Assembly (NCBI GenBank): GCA_903821335.1 | Contig: CAIJKV010000130.1 | Location: 1-64,000, forward strand | Reading direction: 5' to 3' | Length of the DNA stretch: 64,000 bases | From: an uncultured beta proteobacterium | Lineage (GTDB): Bacteria; Pseudomonadota; Gammaproteobacteria; Burkholderiales; Burkholderiaceae_B | In this document: positions 52,193 to 60,569 of the stretch, piece by piece | Layout of the letters: each line of letters opens with the position of its first letter | Numbering within the stretch: the stretch's first letter is position 1 | Program-made: the position numbers and the translations under genes | The notes under the pieces: generated by a model | What the model saw: only the letters and a program-made list of their open reading frames with translations | Told to the model about the DNA's origin: nothing | Databases searched by the model: none

Positions 52193-52638
52193 GACAGATT
52201 CTCCGTGCATGCGGAGGCTGTCACCAGTGTCTCGGCATAGCCCTGGAAGAATAAGCCATTGCTCATGTGCGCCACGGCCCAGATACGTTGTGAATCGCCG
52301 AGTCGTACTCGCGTGGTGATGTCGGCACGCCCGCAGCGTGGTCCCAGGTAAAAACTGATCACATTCGGAAGCGGGTTGCCCTCTGCCACAATGTGAATCG
52401 CCTTGACATAGTCCTCGGGCGTCATCGGGCTGTCGACCGTGACCTTGAGCACAACCAGATTGCCGTTTTCAACCAACGGCGGGATCTGCAGCGTCACCCG
52501 CCCGTTTTTAATCAGGGATGACCCGGCGATCTGCCTGATGGCCTGCGCGGCCTCGTCAGGTGTGGCACTGGACGGCTCCCATGGCGCCAGTCCGAGGGCG
52601 GCGGTCCAGGCAATGAACGCGCGTCGTTTGATCTTCAT
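52189..52638 (-). CDS. soxY: Sox carrier protein SoxY with atypical C-terminus
   Basis: Covalent substrate carrier of the Sox pathway, 149 residues. Twin-arginine signal peptide (KRRAFIAWTAALGLAP), then the SoxY fold: VENGNLVVLKVTVDSPMT, VKAIHIVAEGNPLPNVISFYLGPRCGRADITTRVRL. The canonical tail GGCGG, whose cysteine carries the substrate, is absent. The chain ends VTASACTENLS, so a cysteine (Cys144) is kept but is followed by five residues and lacks the flexible glycines. Other frames of the same DNA do not encode GGCGG, so this is not a simple frameshift. Overlaps soxX and soxZ by ATGA junctions. Confidence 0.88.
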   Translation of the reverse strand: MKIKRRAFIAWTAALGLAPWEPSSATPDEAAQAIRQIAGSSLIKNGRVTLQIPPLVENGNLVVLKVTVDSPMTPEDYVKAIHIVAEGNPLPNVISFYLGPRCGRADITTRVRLGDSQRIWAVAHMSNGLFFQGYAETLVTASACTENLS

Positions 52639-53096
52639 GATTTGAAACTCGATAAGAATGCCACGACATCCTCGATCTCTTGCGCGCTGAGAATCGTCTT
52701 GCCGGCAAACTGCGGCGCAACGTGGGTCAGATGATCGATTCGGTAGTAAGAAGGCATGATGACCCCCGGGTTGAATCGATCAGCGTCGACGATGCGCGCC
52801 CGGAGTTGTCCTGTGGAAAGTGTTGCCGCGATGGCAATCAGATCGGGTGCCAGACTTCCCTGAAAGCGTTCTTCCGGAAAAGGGACGCTGTGACAAAGAA
52901 TACATAAACCGGTTTGCCGGCTGAGGACGATCTTGCGGCCTGCCGCGGGGTCTGCGGGAACCCCGGAGAGCGATTCGAGAATCGCATCGCCCGTATACGT
53001 AACCGTTTGCGTAGCCGTTTGCGTAACCAATTGCGCAAAAAGCACCTCGGGGCCAGCCAGCCACAAACAACAAGACAGGATGGCCCCGATGCGCAT
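52635..53096 (-). CDS. soxX: Sulfur-oxidation c-type cytochrome SoxX
   Basis: Monohaem partner of SoxA, 153 residues. Signal peptide (to about 21, VLFAQ), haem site C65-I-L-C68-H69, and family sequence HSVPFPEERFQGSLAPDL and PGVIMPSYYRIDHLTHVAPQF with the distal Met. A Thr/Gln/Val-rich stretch after the signal is encoded by a 12-bp tandem repeat. ATG 53096 lies 4 nt after the molybdopterin-subunit stop with no SD, so it should be translationally coupled to that gene. Confidence 0.92.
   Translation of the reverse strand: MRIGAILSCCLWLAGPEVLFAQLVTQTATQTVTYTGDAILESLSGVPADPAAGRKIVLSRQTGLCILCHSVPFPEERFQGSLAPDLIAIAATLSTGQLRARIVDADRFNPGVIMPSYYRIDHLTHVAPQFAGKTILSAQEIEDVVAFLSSFKS
52999..53034. repeat. 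Three 12-bp tandem repeats inside soxX
   Basis: GTAACCGTTTGC, GTAGCCGTTTGC and GTAACCAATTGC follow each other without gaps. In the soxX frame they encode a four-residue repeat (TQTA/TQTV type) just after the signal peptide. Copy-number changes would stay in frame. Confidence 0.8.
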
Positions 53097-53100
53097 TTTT

Positions 53101-55293
53101 TTACACAAGCGTGATGTCGCTGTTCTTGAGCGGAACAGTACGTATTCGCTTGCCCGTCGCCCGATAAAACGCGTTCAACACTGCAGGTGCCGCCACGCAG
53201 ATGGTTGGTTCACCCACGCCGCCCCACTCCTTACCGCCACCCTGGATAATGAGGGCTTCGACCTTGGGCATCTGCGCGATCCGCATGGACGGAAAATCGT
53301 GGAAATTGGTCTGTTCGATACGTCCATCCTTGACCGTGCACTCTTCCATGAAGAGCGCAGACAAACCATAGACGAAGGAACCGGCGACCTGGCGCTTGAT
53401 TTGCGCTGGATTGACGGCGTAGCCAGGATCTGTCGCCGCCACGATCCGGTGCACCTTGACCTCTTTGCCGTCCTTGACGGAAATCTCGCAGGCTGCGGCC
53501 ACGTAACTCCCAAAGGCCTTCATTTGCGCCACGCCACGGAAGACTCCCGGCGGCGCGGGCTTGGTCCAGCCAATTCCTTGCGCCACGGCATCGAGCACGG
53601 CCAGATTACGCGGCGACTCAGCCAGGAATTTGCGACGGAACTCGACTGGATCCACCCCGGCAGCATCCGCCAGTTCATCCATGAAGCTTTCGATGAAGAC
53701 CGCGTTCTGGTTGACGTTCACACCGCGCCAGAACCCGGGCGGAATGTGTGTGTTGCGCATGGCATGGTCGATCAGCAAATTCGGGAAGGTGTAGCCAAAA
53801 CCGTGCTCGCCCCCATCAAACACGCCCTGGAACACCAGGGGATCACGTCCCTTCTGTTGCTCGACGACTGCGGGGCGCACCGAAGCGAGAATGGATTGGC
53901 CCGACAGACGCATGTGCACACCCGTCAGGTTTTTCTTGTCATCAAACGTGCCCGTCAGTTTGCACATCATGATCGGGTGGTACCGGCCCTGCGTCATGTC
54001 TTCTTCGCGCGTCCAGATCAGCTTGATCGGCACACCCGGCATTTGTTTGGCGATGTTGACTGCCTGCGTGGTGTAGTCCTGGAACGCGCCGCGACGGCCA
54101 AAACCGCCGCCCAGATTGACTTTGTATACATCGCACTTCTCGCCAGGCAGGCCCGATGCCGCAATCACAGCCGCCAGGGAAGCCTCGCCATCCTGCGTCG
54201 GCACCCAGGCCTCACAGCGCTCTGGTGTCCATTTCGCCGTGGCGTTCATGGGTTCCATTGGCGCATGGTTCAGGAATGGATAGAAATACACCGACTCCAG
54301 CTTGCTTGCCGCGTTCTTCTGGGCGGCCACGATGTCGCCCCGCTGGTTACCAACGAAGGCCTGCTGGGCCGTCAGACCCTCTTCGAGCATCGCCTTGATC
54401 GAGGCGCTCGATACCTTGGCATTCGGGCCCTCGTCCCAGACGATCGCCACCTTGTCCATCGCAGACTTGGCTTGCCAAAAGGTGTCGGCCACCACCGCAA
54501 CGGCACTGTCGCCAACTTGCACGACCTTCCTGACACCTTTCATGCCAGCGGCCTGGGTGGGATCAAAACTCTTGACCTTGCCGCCAAATACGGGGCATTC
54601 CCGGATATTGGCAATCAACATGCCGGGCAGTTTGAGATCGATGGCATAGACCTGCTTGCCCGTGACCTTATCGGCCACGCCGTCAATCCGGTCCAGTGGT
54701 TGACCGATGACTTTCCAGTCTTTCGGATCTTTCAGGGGGATCTCGGTAGGAACCGTCAATTTGGATGCGGCGACCGACATCTTGCCAAAGGTGGTCGTGC
54801 GCCCGCTGGGAGCATGGGTAATCACGCTATTGGCTGCCACGCATTGCGCGACAGGCACGCCCCACTGGTCTGCCGCAGCCTGCAACAGCATCATGCGGGC
54901 CGCTGCGCCACCTTTGCGCACATAGAGTTCGGAGGTACGGATGCCGCGGCTGCCACCGGTCGAAAACTCACCCCAGACACGATTGCGCCTGACGCTTTCG
55001 CCCGGGGTTGGGTACTCGGTCCTGACCTTCTTCCAGTCGCATTCAAGCTCCTCGGCGACCAGCTGCGCCAGGCCGGTGATGGTGCCCTGCCCCATTTCAG
55101 AGCGCACCACACGGACCACGACGGTGTCGTCGGGTTCAATCACCACCCAGGCACCAATCTCTGGCGCGGTGGTCGCGGCCTCGGCCGCATGCATGAACAG
55201 GGGAAATTGCAGGCCAAGTGCCAGGCCCGTACCCACTGCTGTCGTGCCAACAATGAACTGTCGACGTGAAGGATTGGAAACGCGTGCATTCAT
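53101..55293 (-). CDS. Xanthine dehydrogenase-family molybdopterin subunit, IorB-like, Tat-exported
   Basis: Large subunit of a molybdenum hydroxylase resembling isoquinoline 1-oxidoreductase beta chain and periplasmic aldehyde dehydrogenases, 730 residues. ATG 55293 has GAGGTGA 5-6 nt upstream; a twin-arginine signal follows (SRRQFIVGTTAVGTGLALG). Seen: VRSEMGQGTITGLAQL, LGGGFGRRGAFQDY (MoCo-binding), and the C-terminal GGVGEPT with the expected catalytic glutamate (Glu695). The enzyme hydroxylates or oxidises a heterocycle or aldehyde with water as oxygen donor. It is co-transcribed with a 2Fe-2S subunit and soxXYZA, an unusual partnership. Electrons may go to SoxXA or other cytochromes. 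Confidence 0.92.
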   Translation of the reverse strand: MNARVSNPSRRQFIVGTTAVGTGLALGLQFPLFMHAAEAATTAPEIGAWVVIEPDDTVVVRVVRSEMGQGTITGLAQLVAEELECDWKKVRTEYPTPGESVRRNRVWGEFSTGGSRGIRTSELYVRKGGAAARMMLLQAAADQWGVPVAQCVAANSVITHAPSGRTTTFGKMSVAASKLTVPTEIPLKDPKDWKVIGQPLDRIDGVADKVTGKQVYAIDLKLPGMLIANIRECPVFGGKVKSFDPTQAAGMKGVRKVVQVGDSAVAVVADTFWQAKSAMDKVAIVWDEGPNAKVSSASIKAMLEEGLTAQQAFVGNQRGDIVAAQKNAASKLESVYFYPFLNHAPMEPMNATAKWTPERCEAWVPTQDGEASLAAVIAASGLPGEKCDVYKVNLGGGFGRRGAFQDYTTQAVNIAKQMPGVPIKLIWTREEDMTQGRYHPIMMCKLTGTFDDKKNLTGVHMRLSGQSILASVRPAVVEQQKGRDPLVFQGVFDGGEHGFGYTFPNLLIDHAMRNTHIPPGFWRGVNVNQNAVFIESFMDELADAAGVDPVEFRRKFLAESPRNLAVLDAVAQGIGWTKPAPPGVFRGVAQMKAFGSYVAAACEISVKDGKEVKVHRIVAATDPGYAVNPAQIKRQVAGSFVYGLSALFMEECTVKDGRIEQTNFHDFPSMRIAQMPKVEALIIQGGGKEWGGVGEPTICVAAPAVLNAFYRATGKRIRTVPLKNSDITLV

Positions 55294-55303
55294 CTTTTTC
55301 ACC

Positions 55304-55753
55304 TCAGGCAATGGCGACGGAGTGAATGGCGGCGCGAACTTCCTGGAAAGATCCGCACCGACAAATATTGGTGATAGCCGAGTCGATGTCGGCATCGGTT
55401 GGCACCGGCTTTTCACGCAACAACGCAGTCGTCGCCATCACCATGCCACACTGGCAATAGCCACACTGCGGCACCTGGTTGTCGACCCAGGCCTGCTGGA
55501 TCTTGGTCAGCTGTCCGTCCGTGGCCAGGCCTTCGATCGTCTCGATCTTTTTGCCCGCGACCTCACTGACGGGTAGTGAACAGGATCGAATGGCCTGCCC
55601 GTCGATCAGCACCGTACAGGCGCCACAGACCGCAATGCCGCAACCGTACTTGGTTCCGGTCAAGCCAAGTTGCTCGCGAATCACCCAAAGCAAGGGTGTG
55701 GTCGGGTCAACATCGACATCGTGCGCTTTGCCGTTGACGGTAATCTGAGTCAT
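55304..55753 (-). CDS. 2Fe-2S small subunit of molybdenum hydroxylase, IorA-like
   Basis: Electron-transfer subunit of 149 residues with two [2Fe-2S] domains. The N-terminal ferredoxin-like cluster has CGIAVCGACTVLIDGQAIRSC, and the C-terminal helical cluster has CGYCQCGM and NICRCGSF. No signal peptide is seen; such subunits are exported bound to the Tat-targeted large subunit. ATG 55753 has AGGGAG 7 nt upstream. First gene of the operon, 10 nt before the large subunit. The usual FAD subunit of cytoplasmic xanthine dehydrogenases is absent, fitting a cytochrome acceptor. Confidence 0.93.
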   Translation of the reverse strand: MTQITVNGKAHDVDVDPTTPLLWVIREQLGLTGTKYGCGIAVCGACTVLIDGQAIRSCSLPVSEVAGKKIETIEGLATDGQLTKIQQAWVDNQVPQCGYCQCGMVMATTALLREKPVPTDADIDSAITNICRCGSFQEVRAAIHSVAIA

Positions 55754-55807
55754 GCGTGGGCTCCCTGTGTGCCGTAGAATTTGCTGCGGATCATTATGCA
55801 TGGTTGT

Positions 55808-55824
55808 TGTAATGTTGAGTTACA
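55808..55824. promoter_or_regulatory. Inverted repeat in the iorA / MFS intergenic region
   Basis: TGTAA-N7-TTACA, perfect 5-bp arms, between the divergent molybdenum hydroxylase operon (55753) and the MFS gene (55943). Position suits an operator for one or both promoters. No regulator gene lies next to it. Low to moderate confidence. Confidence 0.35.
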
Positions 55825-55942
55825 TTTACCCTCCTGCAGTCATGGCATTGATCACAAGGGTTTTCCCGTATTTGCCTGCGAACTGGGTGCGCCGTACCCG
55901 ACTGAGCATCGCCGCATCGACCCGCGCATTGCCTGACCTTTC

Positions 55943-57199
55943 ATGTCGAACACACACCCTGCCCAGCCAATGTCACCCGGTATTCCACGCAGCACCGCAG
56001 TGCGCATTTTCCTGAGTTTCGCCGGTGCCTATTTCCTTTCCTATGCGCTGCGCTCGGTCAACGCTGCACTCGCACCGCTGCTTGCCAGCGACTTGAATCT
56101 CTCAGCGGGTGAACTTGGCTGGCTGTCGTCGGCCTATTTCCTGGCCTTCGCCATGATGCAACTGCCGCTTGGCATCTCGCTTGATCGCCATGGTGCGCGT
56201 CGCACGGAATCGGCCCTGTTGCTGGTGGCGGCTGTGGGTGCGCTGATTGTCTCGCTTGGCCATTCCCTCTGGGTGCTGTCTGTCGGACGCATCCTGATTG
56301 GCATGGGGGTGGCATCGTGCCTGATGGCGCCCTACGCCTATTACCGGCGCTGCTTTCCGGCCAGGAGGCAACCTCAACTGGCAATGTGGATGCTGGTGGC
56401 GGGGACAACCGGTGCGCTGGTCGCCACCGAGCCCGCGCTGGCGCTCGCCGAGTGGATCGGATGGCGCTCCTTTTTCCTGCTGGCTGCCGTGTTGCTGGCC
56501 ATGGCCGCAGTGGCCATTTTCCTCTGGGCAGGTGACCACGACCGCCAGCCGGCGCCGTCCTCAAGCGGGCCGCAGGCCACCAGCTTTATTTCACTGATTT
56601 CGCATCCAGCCATGGTTCGCGTCATTCCCACGACGATCTTTTTATCAGGAGCGTTCGGCGCCTTGCAGTCCCTGTGGGCAGGCCCCTGGATGACCGAGGT
56701 CCTGTTGATGACACCCGAGCAAGCCGGTCGGACTCTGCTGGTTTTCAATGCCGCCTTGCTGGTGAGCTACGTCACCATGAGTGTGGTCAGCCCGTGGCTG
56801 GAAAAGCGCGGCGTGTCGCTGGCACGGCAGTCCATGGTGGCGTTCCTGTGGTTTACGGCTTGCATGCTCCTGATGATTCTCTGGCATACCCCGGGCTCCT
56901 GGGTTCTGTGGCTGGTTCTGGCACCCTGTGTGCCCGCGGTCATCCTGGTGCAGACCCAGACCGCTCTCGCCTTCCCCAGGGAGATCGCCGGGCGTATCCT
57001 GACGACATTCAACCTGGTCATGTTTACAGGAGCCTTCAGTATCCAGTGGGGGATCGGCTTGCTGGTCGATTTATTCCAGTCGACAGGCATTGCCCGCGGC
57101 CATTCCCTGATGCTTGCTTTCCTTTGTCTGGTTGTCATGCAGGTTTTCAGCCTCCTCTGGTTTTTTATCCGACGACCCGTCGTGGTCGAGAAGGACTAA
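55943..57199 (+). CDS. Major facilitator superfamily transporter
   Basis: Inner-membrane transporter of 418 residues with about twelve hydrophobic helices. The loop 2-3 motif reads GISLDRHGARR, matching the MFS signature GxxxDRxGxRR. Helices 1 and 2 (FLSFAGAYFLSYALRSVNAAL, LGWLSSAYFLAFAMMQLPLG) resemble nitrate/oligosaccharide/sugar-phosphate type MFS porters. Divergent from the molybdenum hydroxylase-sox operon, it could move that system's substrate or product. Substrate unknown. Confidence 0.9.
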   Translation: MSNTHPAQPMSPGIPRSTAVRIFLSFAGAYFLSYALRSVNAALAPLLASDLNLSAGELGWLSSAYFLAFAMMQLPLGISLDRHGARRTESALLLVAAVGALIVSLGHSLWVLSVGRILIGMGVASCLMAPYAYYRRCFPARRQPQLAMWMLVAGTTGALVATEPALALAEWIGWRSFFLLAAVLLAMAAVAIFLWAGDHDRQPAPSSSGPQATSFISLISHPAMVRVIPTTIFLSGAFGALQSLWAGPWMTEVLLMTPEQAGRTLLVFNAALLVSYVTMSVVSPWLEKRGVSLARQSMVAFLWFTACMLLMILWHTPGSWVLWLVLAPCVPAVILVQTQTALAFPREIAGRILTTFNLVMFTGAFSIQWGIGLLVDLFQSTGIARGHSLMLAFLCLVVMQVFSLLWFFIRRPVVVEKD

Positions 57200-57204
57200 C
57201 GCGC

Positions 57205-57873
57205 ATGGATCCATCCGTACTCAACGCCCTGGAGCGCTGGCCAGAGGTGCCGGCAGTTTACGGATGGCTGTCGCTTAGCGCGCGTGGCGACTGGCGCCTG
57301 CACCCACTGGGCGACGCGAACCAGGGCGGTCCGGGCACCGGCATCACCAACACGCAAATTCTTGGCTTTATCGGGCGCAACTATGACCGCGAACCTGACG
57401 GTGCCTGGTACTTTCAGAACGGTCCGCAACGGGTCTATGTCCGTCTGGATGCAGCCCCCTTCGTGCTCCATGTGATGCCCTCGACAGGCGCCTTGATCAC
57501 ACATAACAATTTGACCGTGCAGCGCATTGACGCCTGGTTTGCCGATGACGCGGGCCAACTGTATGCGCAGACCGAATTGGGTGCCGGACGCATTGATGAT
57601 CGTGACCTGCAGATTCTTGCCGAGGTACTGGTCACCGCCGACGGCCAGTCGCTCATCGAGGTGCTGGATAACCTAACCCCGCTGACACCGCACGCAGCGA
57701 TCAGGGTGTTTGATTTACAGGCACGCTACGCCGCGTTGCAATCGCCTGCCTCACTTCAGGTCGTCGCCTGCGCCGATATCCCTGCGCGGATGGGGTTCAT
57801 CGCCCGGCCTCACAAACAGGAACTTGCCACCACGTCGGTCGTCTCGCCACCGGCCGAGCGGGCGCATGACTAA
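57205..57873 (+). CDS. Uncharacterised betaproteobacterial protein (DUF type)
   Basis: Soluble protein of 222 residues without signal peptide or membrane helix. The N-terminal half (LNALERWPEVPAVYGWLSLSARGDWRLHPLG, ILGFIGRNY, WYFQNGPQRVYVRLDAAPFVL) matches my memory of a Burkholderiales-specific family of unknown function; I cannot give its number. ATG 57205 lies 5 nt after the first MFS gene, and its end overlaps the second MFS gene by 8 nt, so the three are one transcript. No function is proposed. Confidence 0.78.
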   Translation: MDPSVLNALERWPEVPAVYGWLSLSARGDWRLHPLGDANQGGPGTGITNTQILGFIGRNYDREPDGAWYFQNGPQRVYVRLDAAPFVLHVMPSTGALITHNNLTVQRIDAWFADDAGQLYAQTELGAGRIDDRDLQILAEVLVTADGQSLIEVLDNLTPLTPHAAIRVFDLQARYAALQSPASLQVVACADIPARMGFIARPHKQELATTSVVSPPAERAHD

Positions 57874-59077
57874 CACGACGCGTCAGTTACACCCCGTGCT
57901 GATCGCCATGGCGCTCTCGCTCGGCGCTGCAGTGGCGCTTGGCATCACACGGTTTTCCTATGGCTTGCTGCTGCCGCCCATGCGCGCCGACCTGGGTTGG
58001 TCCTACGCCACGGCTGGCGGCATGAATACCGCCAACGCGATGGGCTATTTTATCGGGGCACTGCTGACGCCCTGGCTGTTCAGGCGCTGCAGCCCCTACG
58101 CCGCCCTGATGGCCGGCGTGCTGACTTCGGCTTTGTTCATGACCCTGTCCGGACTGGTCACCGATACCGGCCTCTTGATGATCCAGCGTTTACTGGCAGG
58201 CATCAGCAGTTCGTGGACCTTTGTGGCAGGCAGCCTGCTGGCGGCGCGCCTGGGCGCACGACATCCGGGGCAGGCGGGATGGTTGCTTGGCATTTATTAC
58301 GGTGGCTGCGGCCTGGGTATCGTCGTGTCCGCGATCAGCATTCCCCTATGCATGGACTGGGCCGAACGGGCGGCCATGCCCCATCCATGGCAGGCCGTGT
58401 GGATCACGCTCGGCGCACTGTGCCTGCTGGCAGCTTGGCTCATGCGGGCTGCGCGCCACATCCCGGCAAGCGGCAACACGCAAGGGCCGACCACCGACAT
58501 TGCGCTGGGCAGATTCACGCCGGCGCTTGCCGGCTACCTGATGTTTGGCATGGGCTACATCGGCTACATGACCTTTGTCGTGGCGTGGCTCAAGGAACTG
58601 GGCCTGGCTGCGGCCACGATCACGGCCTTTTACTCGCTGCTTGGACTGGGCGTGATGGCCTCGTCACGCCTGTGGGCCGGCATGCTGAATCATTTCAAGG
58701 GTGGACAGTCGCTGGCGATACTGACGGCGCTATGCGGGCTGGCGACGCTGCTGCCGGCGATATTGCCCCCGGGCCCGATCGGTCTGGCAGGCGTGTTTAT
58801 CTCCGGCTTGCTGTTCGGCGGTGTCTTCCTGTCGGTTGTCGCGTCAACCACCATGCTGGTGCGCCACAATCTTCCCGTGCAAGCCTGGCCAGCCGGCATC
58901 GCAGCCTTCACCACGCTTTTTGCCATTGGACAAGTGGTGGGTCCTGCCATGGTGGGGTGGATTGCCGACAACGCGGGCGGGCTGCGCGCAGGGTTGCTGT
59001 TATCGGCGTCGGTCTTGCTGTTGGGTGCCCTGATCGCCTCGCGACAGCAATCTTTTGCCGTGTCACATTCTGTTTAG
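57866..59077 (+). CDS. YbfB/YjiJ family MFS transporter
   Basis: MFS permease of 403 residues with twelve predicted helices. The N-terminus ALSLGAAVALGITRFSYGLLLPPMRADLGWSYATAGGMNTANAMGYFIGAL is the hallmark of the YbfB/YjiJ group. ATG 57866 lies inside the end of the previous gene. Substrate unknown for the family. End of the three-gene unit. Confidence 0.92.
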   Translation: MTNTTRQLHPVLIAMALSLGAAVALGITRFSYGLLLPPMRADLGWSYATAGGMNTANAMGYFIGALLTPWLFRRCSPYAALMAGVLTSALFMTLSGLVTDTGLLMIQRLLAGISSSWTFVAGSLLAARLGARHPGQAGWLLGIYYGGCGLGIVVSAISIPLCMDWAERAAMPHPWQAVWITLGALCLLAAWLMRAARHIPASGNTQGPTTDIALGRFTPALAGYLMFGMGYIGYMTFVVAWLKELGLAAATITAFYSLLGLGVMASSRLWAGMLNHFKGGQSLAILTALCGLATLLPAILPPGPIGLAGVFISGLLFGGVFLSVVASTTMLVRHNLPVQAWPAGIAAFTTLFAIGQVVGPAMVGWIADNAGGLRAGLLLSASVLLLGALIASRQQSFAVSHSV

Positions 59078-59122
59078 GTGACAGACTGCGGCCAGCATAC
59101 AAATAGCCTTAAAATAGTCCTC

Positions 59123-59710
59123 ATGAACAACGATCCGGATTTTTTCTTTCCCGCGCCACGTCTGCAAAATTTTTGTGGTCAGTGCGGCACGCCCATTTCC
59201 CGACGCGTACCACCCGGCGACAACCGCGAGCGCGACCTGTGCGAACATTGCGGCGCGGTGCATTATCAAAATCCCCGCATGGTGGTGGGCACTCTCCCGG
59301 TCTGGGAAAACAAGGTGTTGCTGTGTCTGCGCGCGATCGAACCCCGCGCCAACACCTGGACGTTGCCAGCCGGTTTTATGGAACTTGCTGAAACCCTGTC
59401 CGAAGGCGCAGAACGCGAAACCCAGGAAGAAGCCGGTGTGCGCATAGAACTGGGACATCTTTACACGGTGATTGACCTGCCCCAGGTCGATCAAGTGCAT
59501 GTCTACTTCCTGGCCCAGGCGCTCGGGCCCGAACTTGACCCAGGACCGGAAACTCTCGAGGCGCGCTGGTACGGACTCGATGAAATCCCCTGGGACAACC
59601 TGTCGTTTCGTTCCGTCTCGACCACGCTCAAGCACTATTTGCATGACCTGACAACGGGCAAGTTCGGACCGCACCATTACTCACTCGCCGTGCCACACCA
59701 CCATCACTGA
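59123..59710 (+). CDS. NUDIX hydrolase with N-terminal zinc ribbon
   Basis: Pyrophosphohydrolase of 195 residues. A zinc ribbon (C18-x2-C21 ... C40-x2-C43) precedes a NUDIX domain whose 23-residue box spans 84-106 (starts GFMELAE, contains REtqEE and ends AGV), all catalytic Glu present. This layout resembles NADH pyrophosphatase-like ADP-ribose/NADH hydrolases. The chain ends in HHHH. A longer ORF from 59078 is less likely. Confidence 0.92.
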   Translation: MNNDPDFFFPAPRLQNFCGQCGTPISRRVPPGDNRERDLCEHCGAVHYQNPRMVVGTLPVWENKVLLCLRAIEPRANTWTLPAGFMELAETLSEGAERETQEEAGVRIELGHLYTVIDLPQVDQVHVYFLAQALGPELDPGPETLEARWYGLDEIPWDNLSFRSVSTTLKHYLHDLTTGKFGPHHYSLAVPHHHH

Positions 59711-59733
59711 CCCTGGTCCTGGGCGACACTTCC

Positions 59734-60474
59734 GTGCGACTACCCTGGCTTCTAGCTGACACCCCTTTTCCGCCCGTCGAGCAAGCATTCGCAGAGCCGC
59801 CCGGGCTGTTGGCCGCAGGTGCGGATCTGTCGATTTCGCGCCTGCGCTGTGCCTATTCACAGGGTATTTTCCCGTGGTATTCCACAGGCGACCCGATATT
59901 GTGGTGGGCCCCTCATCCGCGCATGGTGCTTGCGTGCGACGCATTTCACGTCTCGCACACCTTGCGCAAACGTCTGCGGCAAATCGCCCGTTCGCAGCAG
60001 GCCGGCAACTTCGAGGTCGTCGTGCGTGTTGACTCGGCGTTCCAGTCGGTGCTGCAAGGATGCGCCCGCAGTGCATCACCCGGGGCACCGGGCACCTGGA
60101 TTACGCCGGAAATGCAACGCGCCTACGAAGCCTGGCATCTGGCAGGCGACGCACACAGCATCGAAACCTGGGTAAACGGCCAACTGGCAGGCGGCCTGTA
60201 TGGCGTCTGTCTGGGGCAAATGTTTTTTGGAGAATCGATGTTCTCCCAGGCAACGGACGCCTCAAAAATCGCACTGGCCCATCTCGTGCGTTTTCTTGGA
60301 CGTCAGGGCGTGCGCTGGATCGACTGCCAGATGGAAACAGACCATTTGGCTAGCCTGGGCGCGGCACCCGTTGGCCGCGAGGCGTTCGCGGCGCACGTGC
60401 GCCAGGCCGTCACGGGGCCCGCTGTTGGCTGGTCGACTGGATGGCTCGACCACGAAGGCGTGCTGCGGACGTGA
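59734..60474 (+). CDS. aat: Leucyl/phenylalanyl-tRNA-protein transferase
   Basis: Transfers Leu or Phe to N-terminal Lys/Arg of proteins, marking them for ClpAP through the N-end rule. 246 residues from GTG 59734. Seen: [41 protein letters not shown], the central [30 protein letters not shown], and [15 protein letters not shown]. Full length. Confidence 0.97.
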   Translation: MRLPWLLADTPFPPVEQAFAEPPGLLAAGADLSISRLRCAYSQGIFPWYSTGDPILWWAPHPRMVLACDAFHVSHTLRKRLRQIARSQQAGNFEVVVRVDSAFQSVLQGCARSASPGAPGTWITPEMQRAYEAWHLAGDAHSIETWVNGQLAGGLYGVCLGQMFFGESMFSQATDASKIALAHLVRFLGRQGVRWIDCQMETDHLASLGAAPVGREAFAAHVRQAVTGPAVGWSTGWLDHEGVLRT

Positions 60475-60569
60475 ACCTTCTTCCTTGCCCATCCCATAAA
60501 AACTAAAATGTTGTTGCTTTCACCGATGGTGTGCTCAACCTGCAGTACTACCCCAAGGAGTGTGCGCAT

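Noticed and set aside
52189-52260. Frameshift explaining the missing GGCGG in SoxY
   Set aside because: The other two frames over the end of the gene do not encode GGCGG, and the soxZ overlap and SD remain normal.
52933-55269. 778-residue open frame on the plus strand
   Set aside because: Lies antisense to the molybdopterin subunit whose motifs and Tat signal are clear; composition (His/Arg/Gly-rich) is typical of a high-GC shadow frame.
57997-59106. 369-residue frame on the plus strand in another phase
   Set aside because: Overlaps the YbfB-like MFS gene in a different frame; lacks hydrophobic periodicity.
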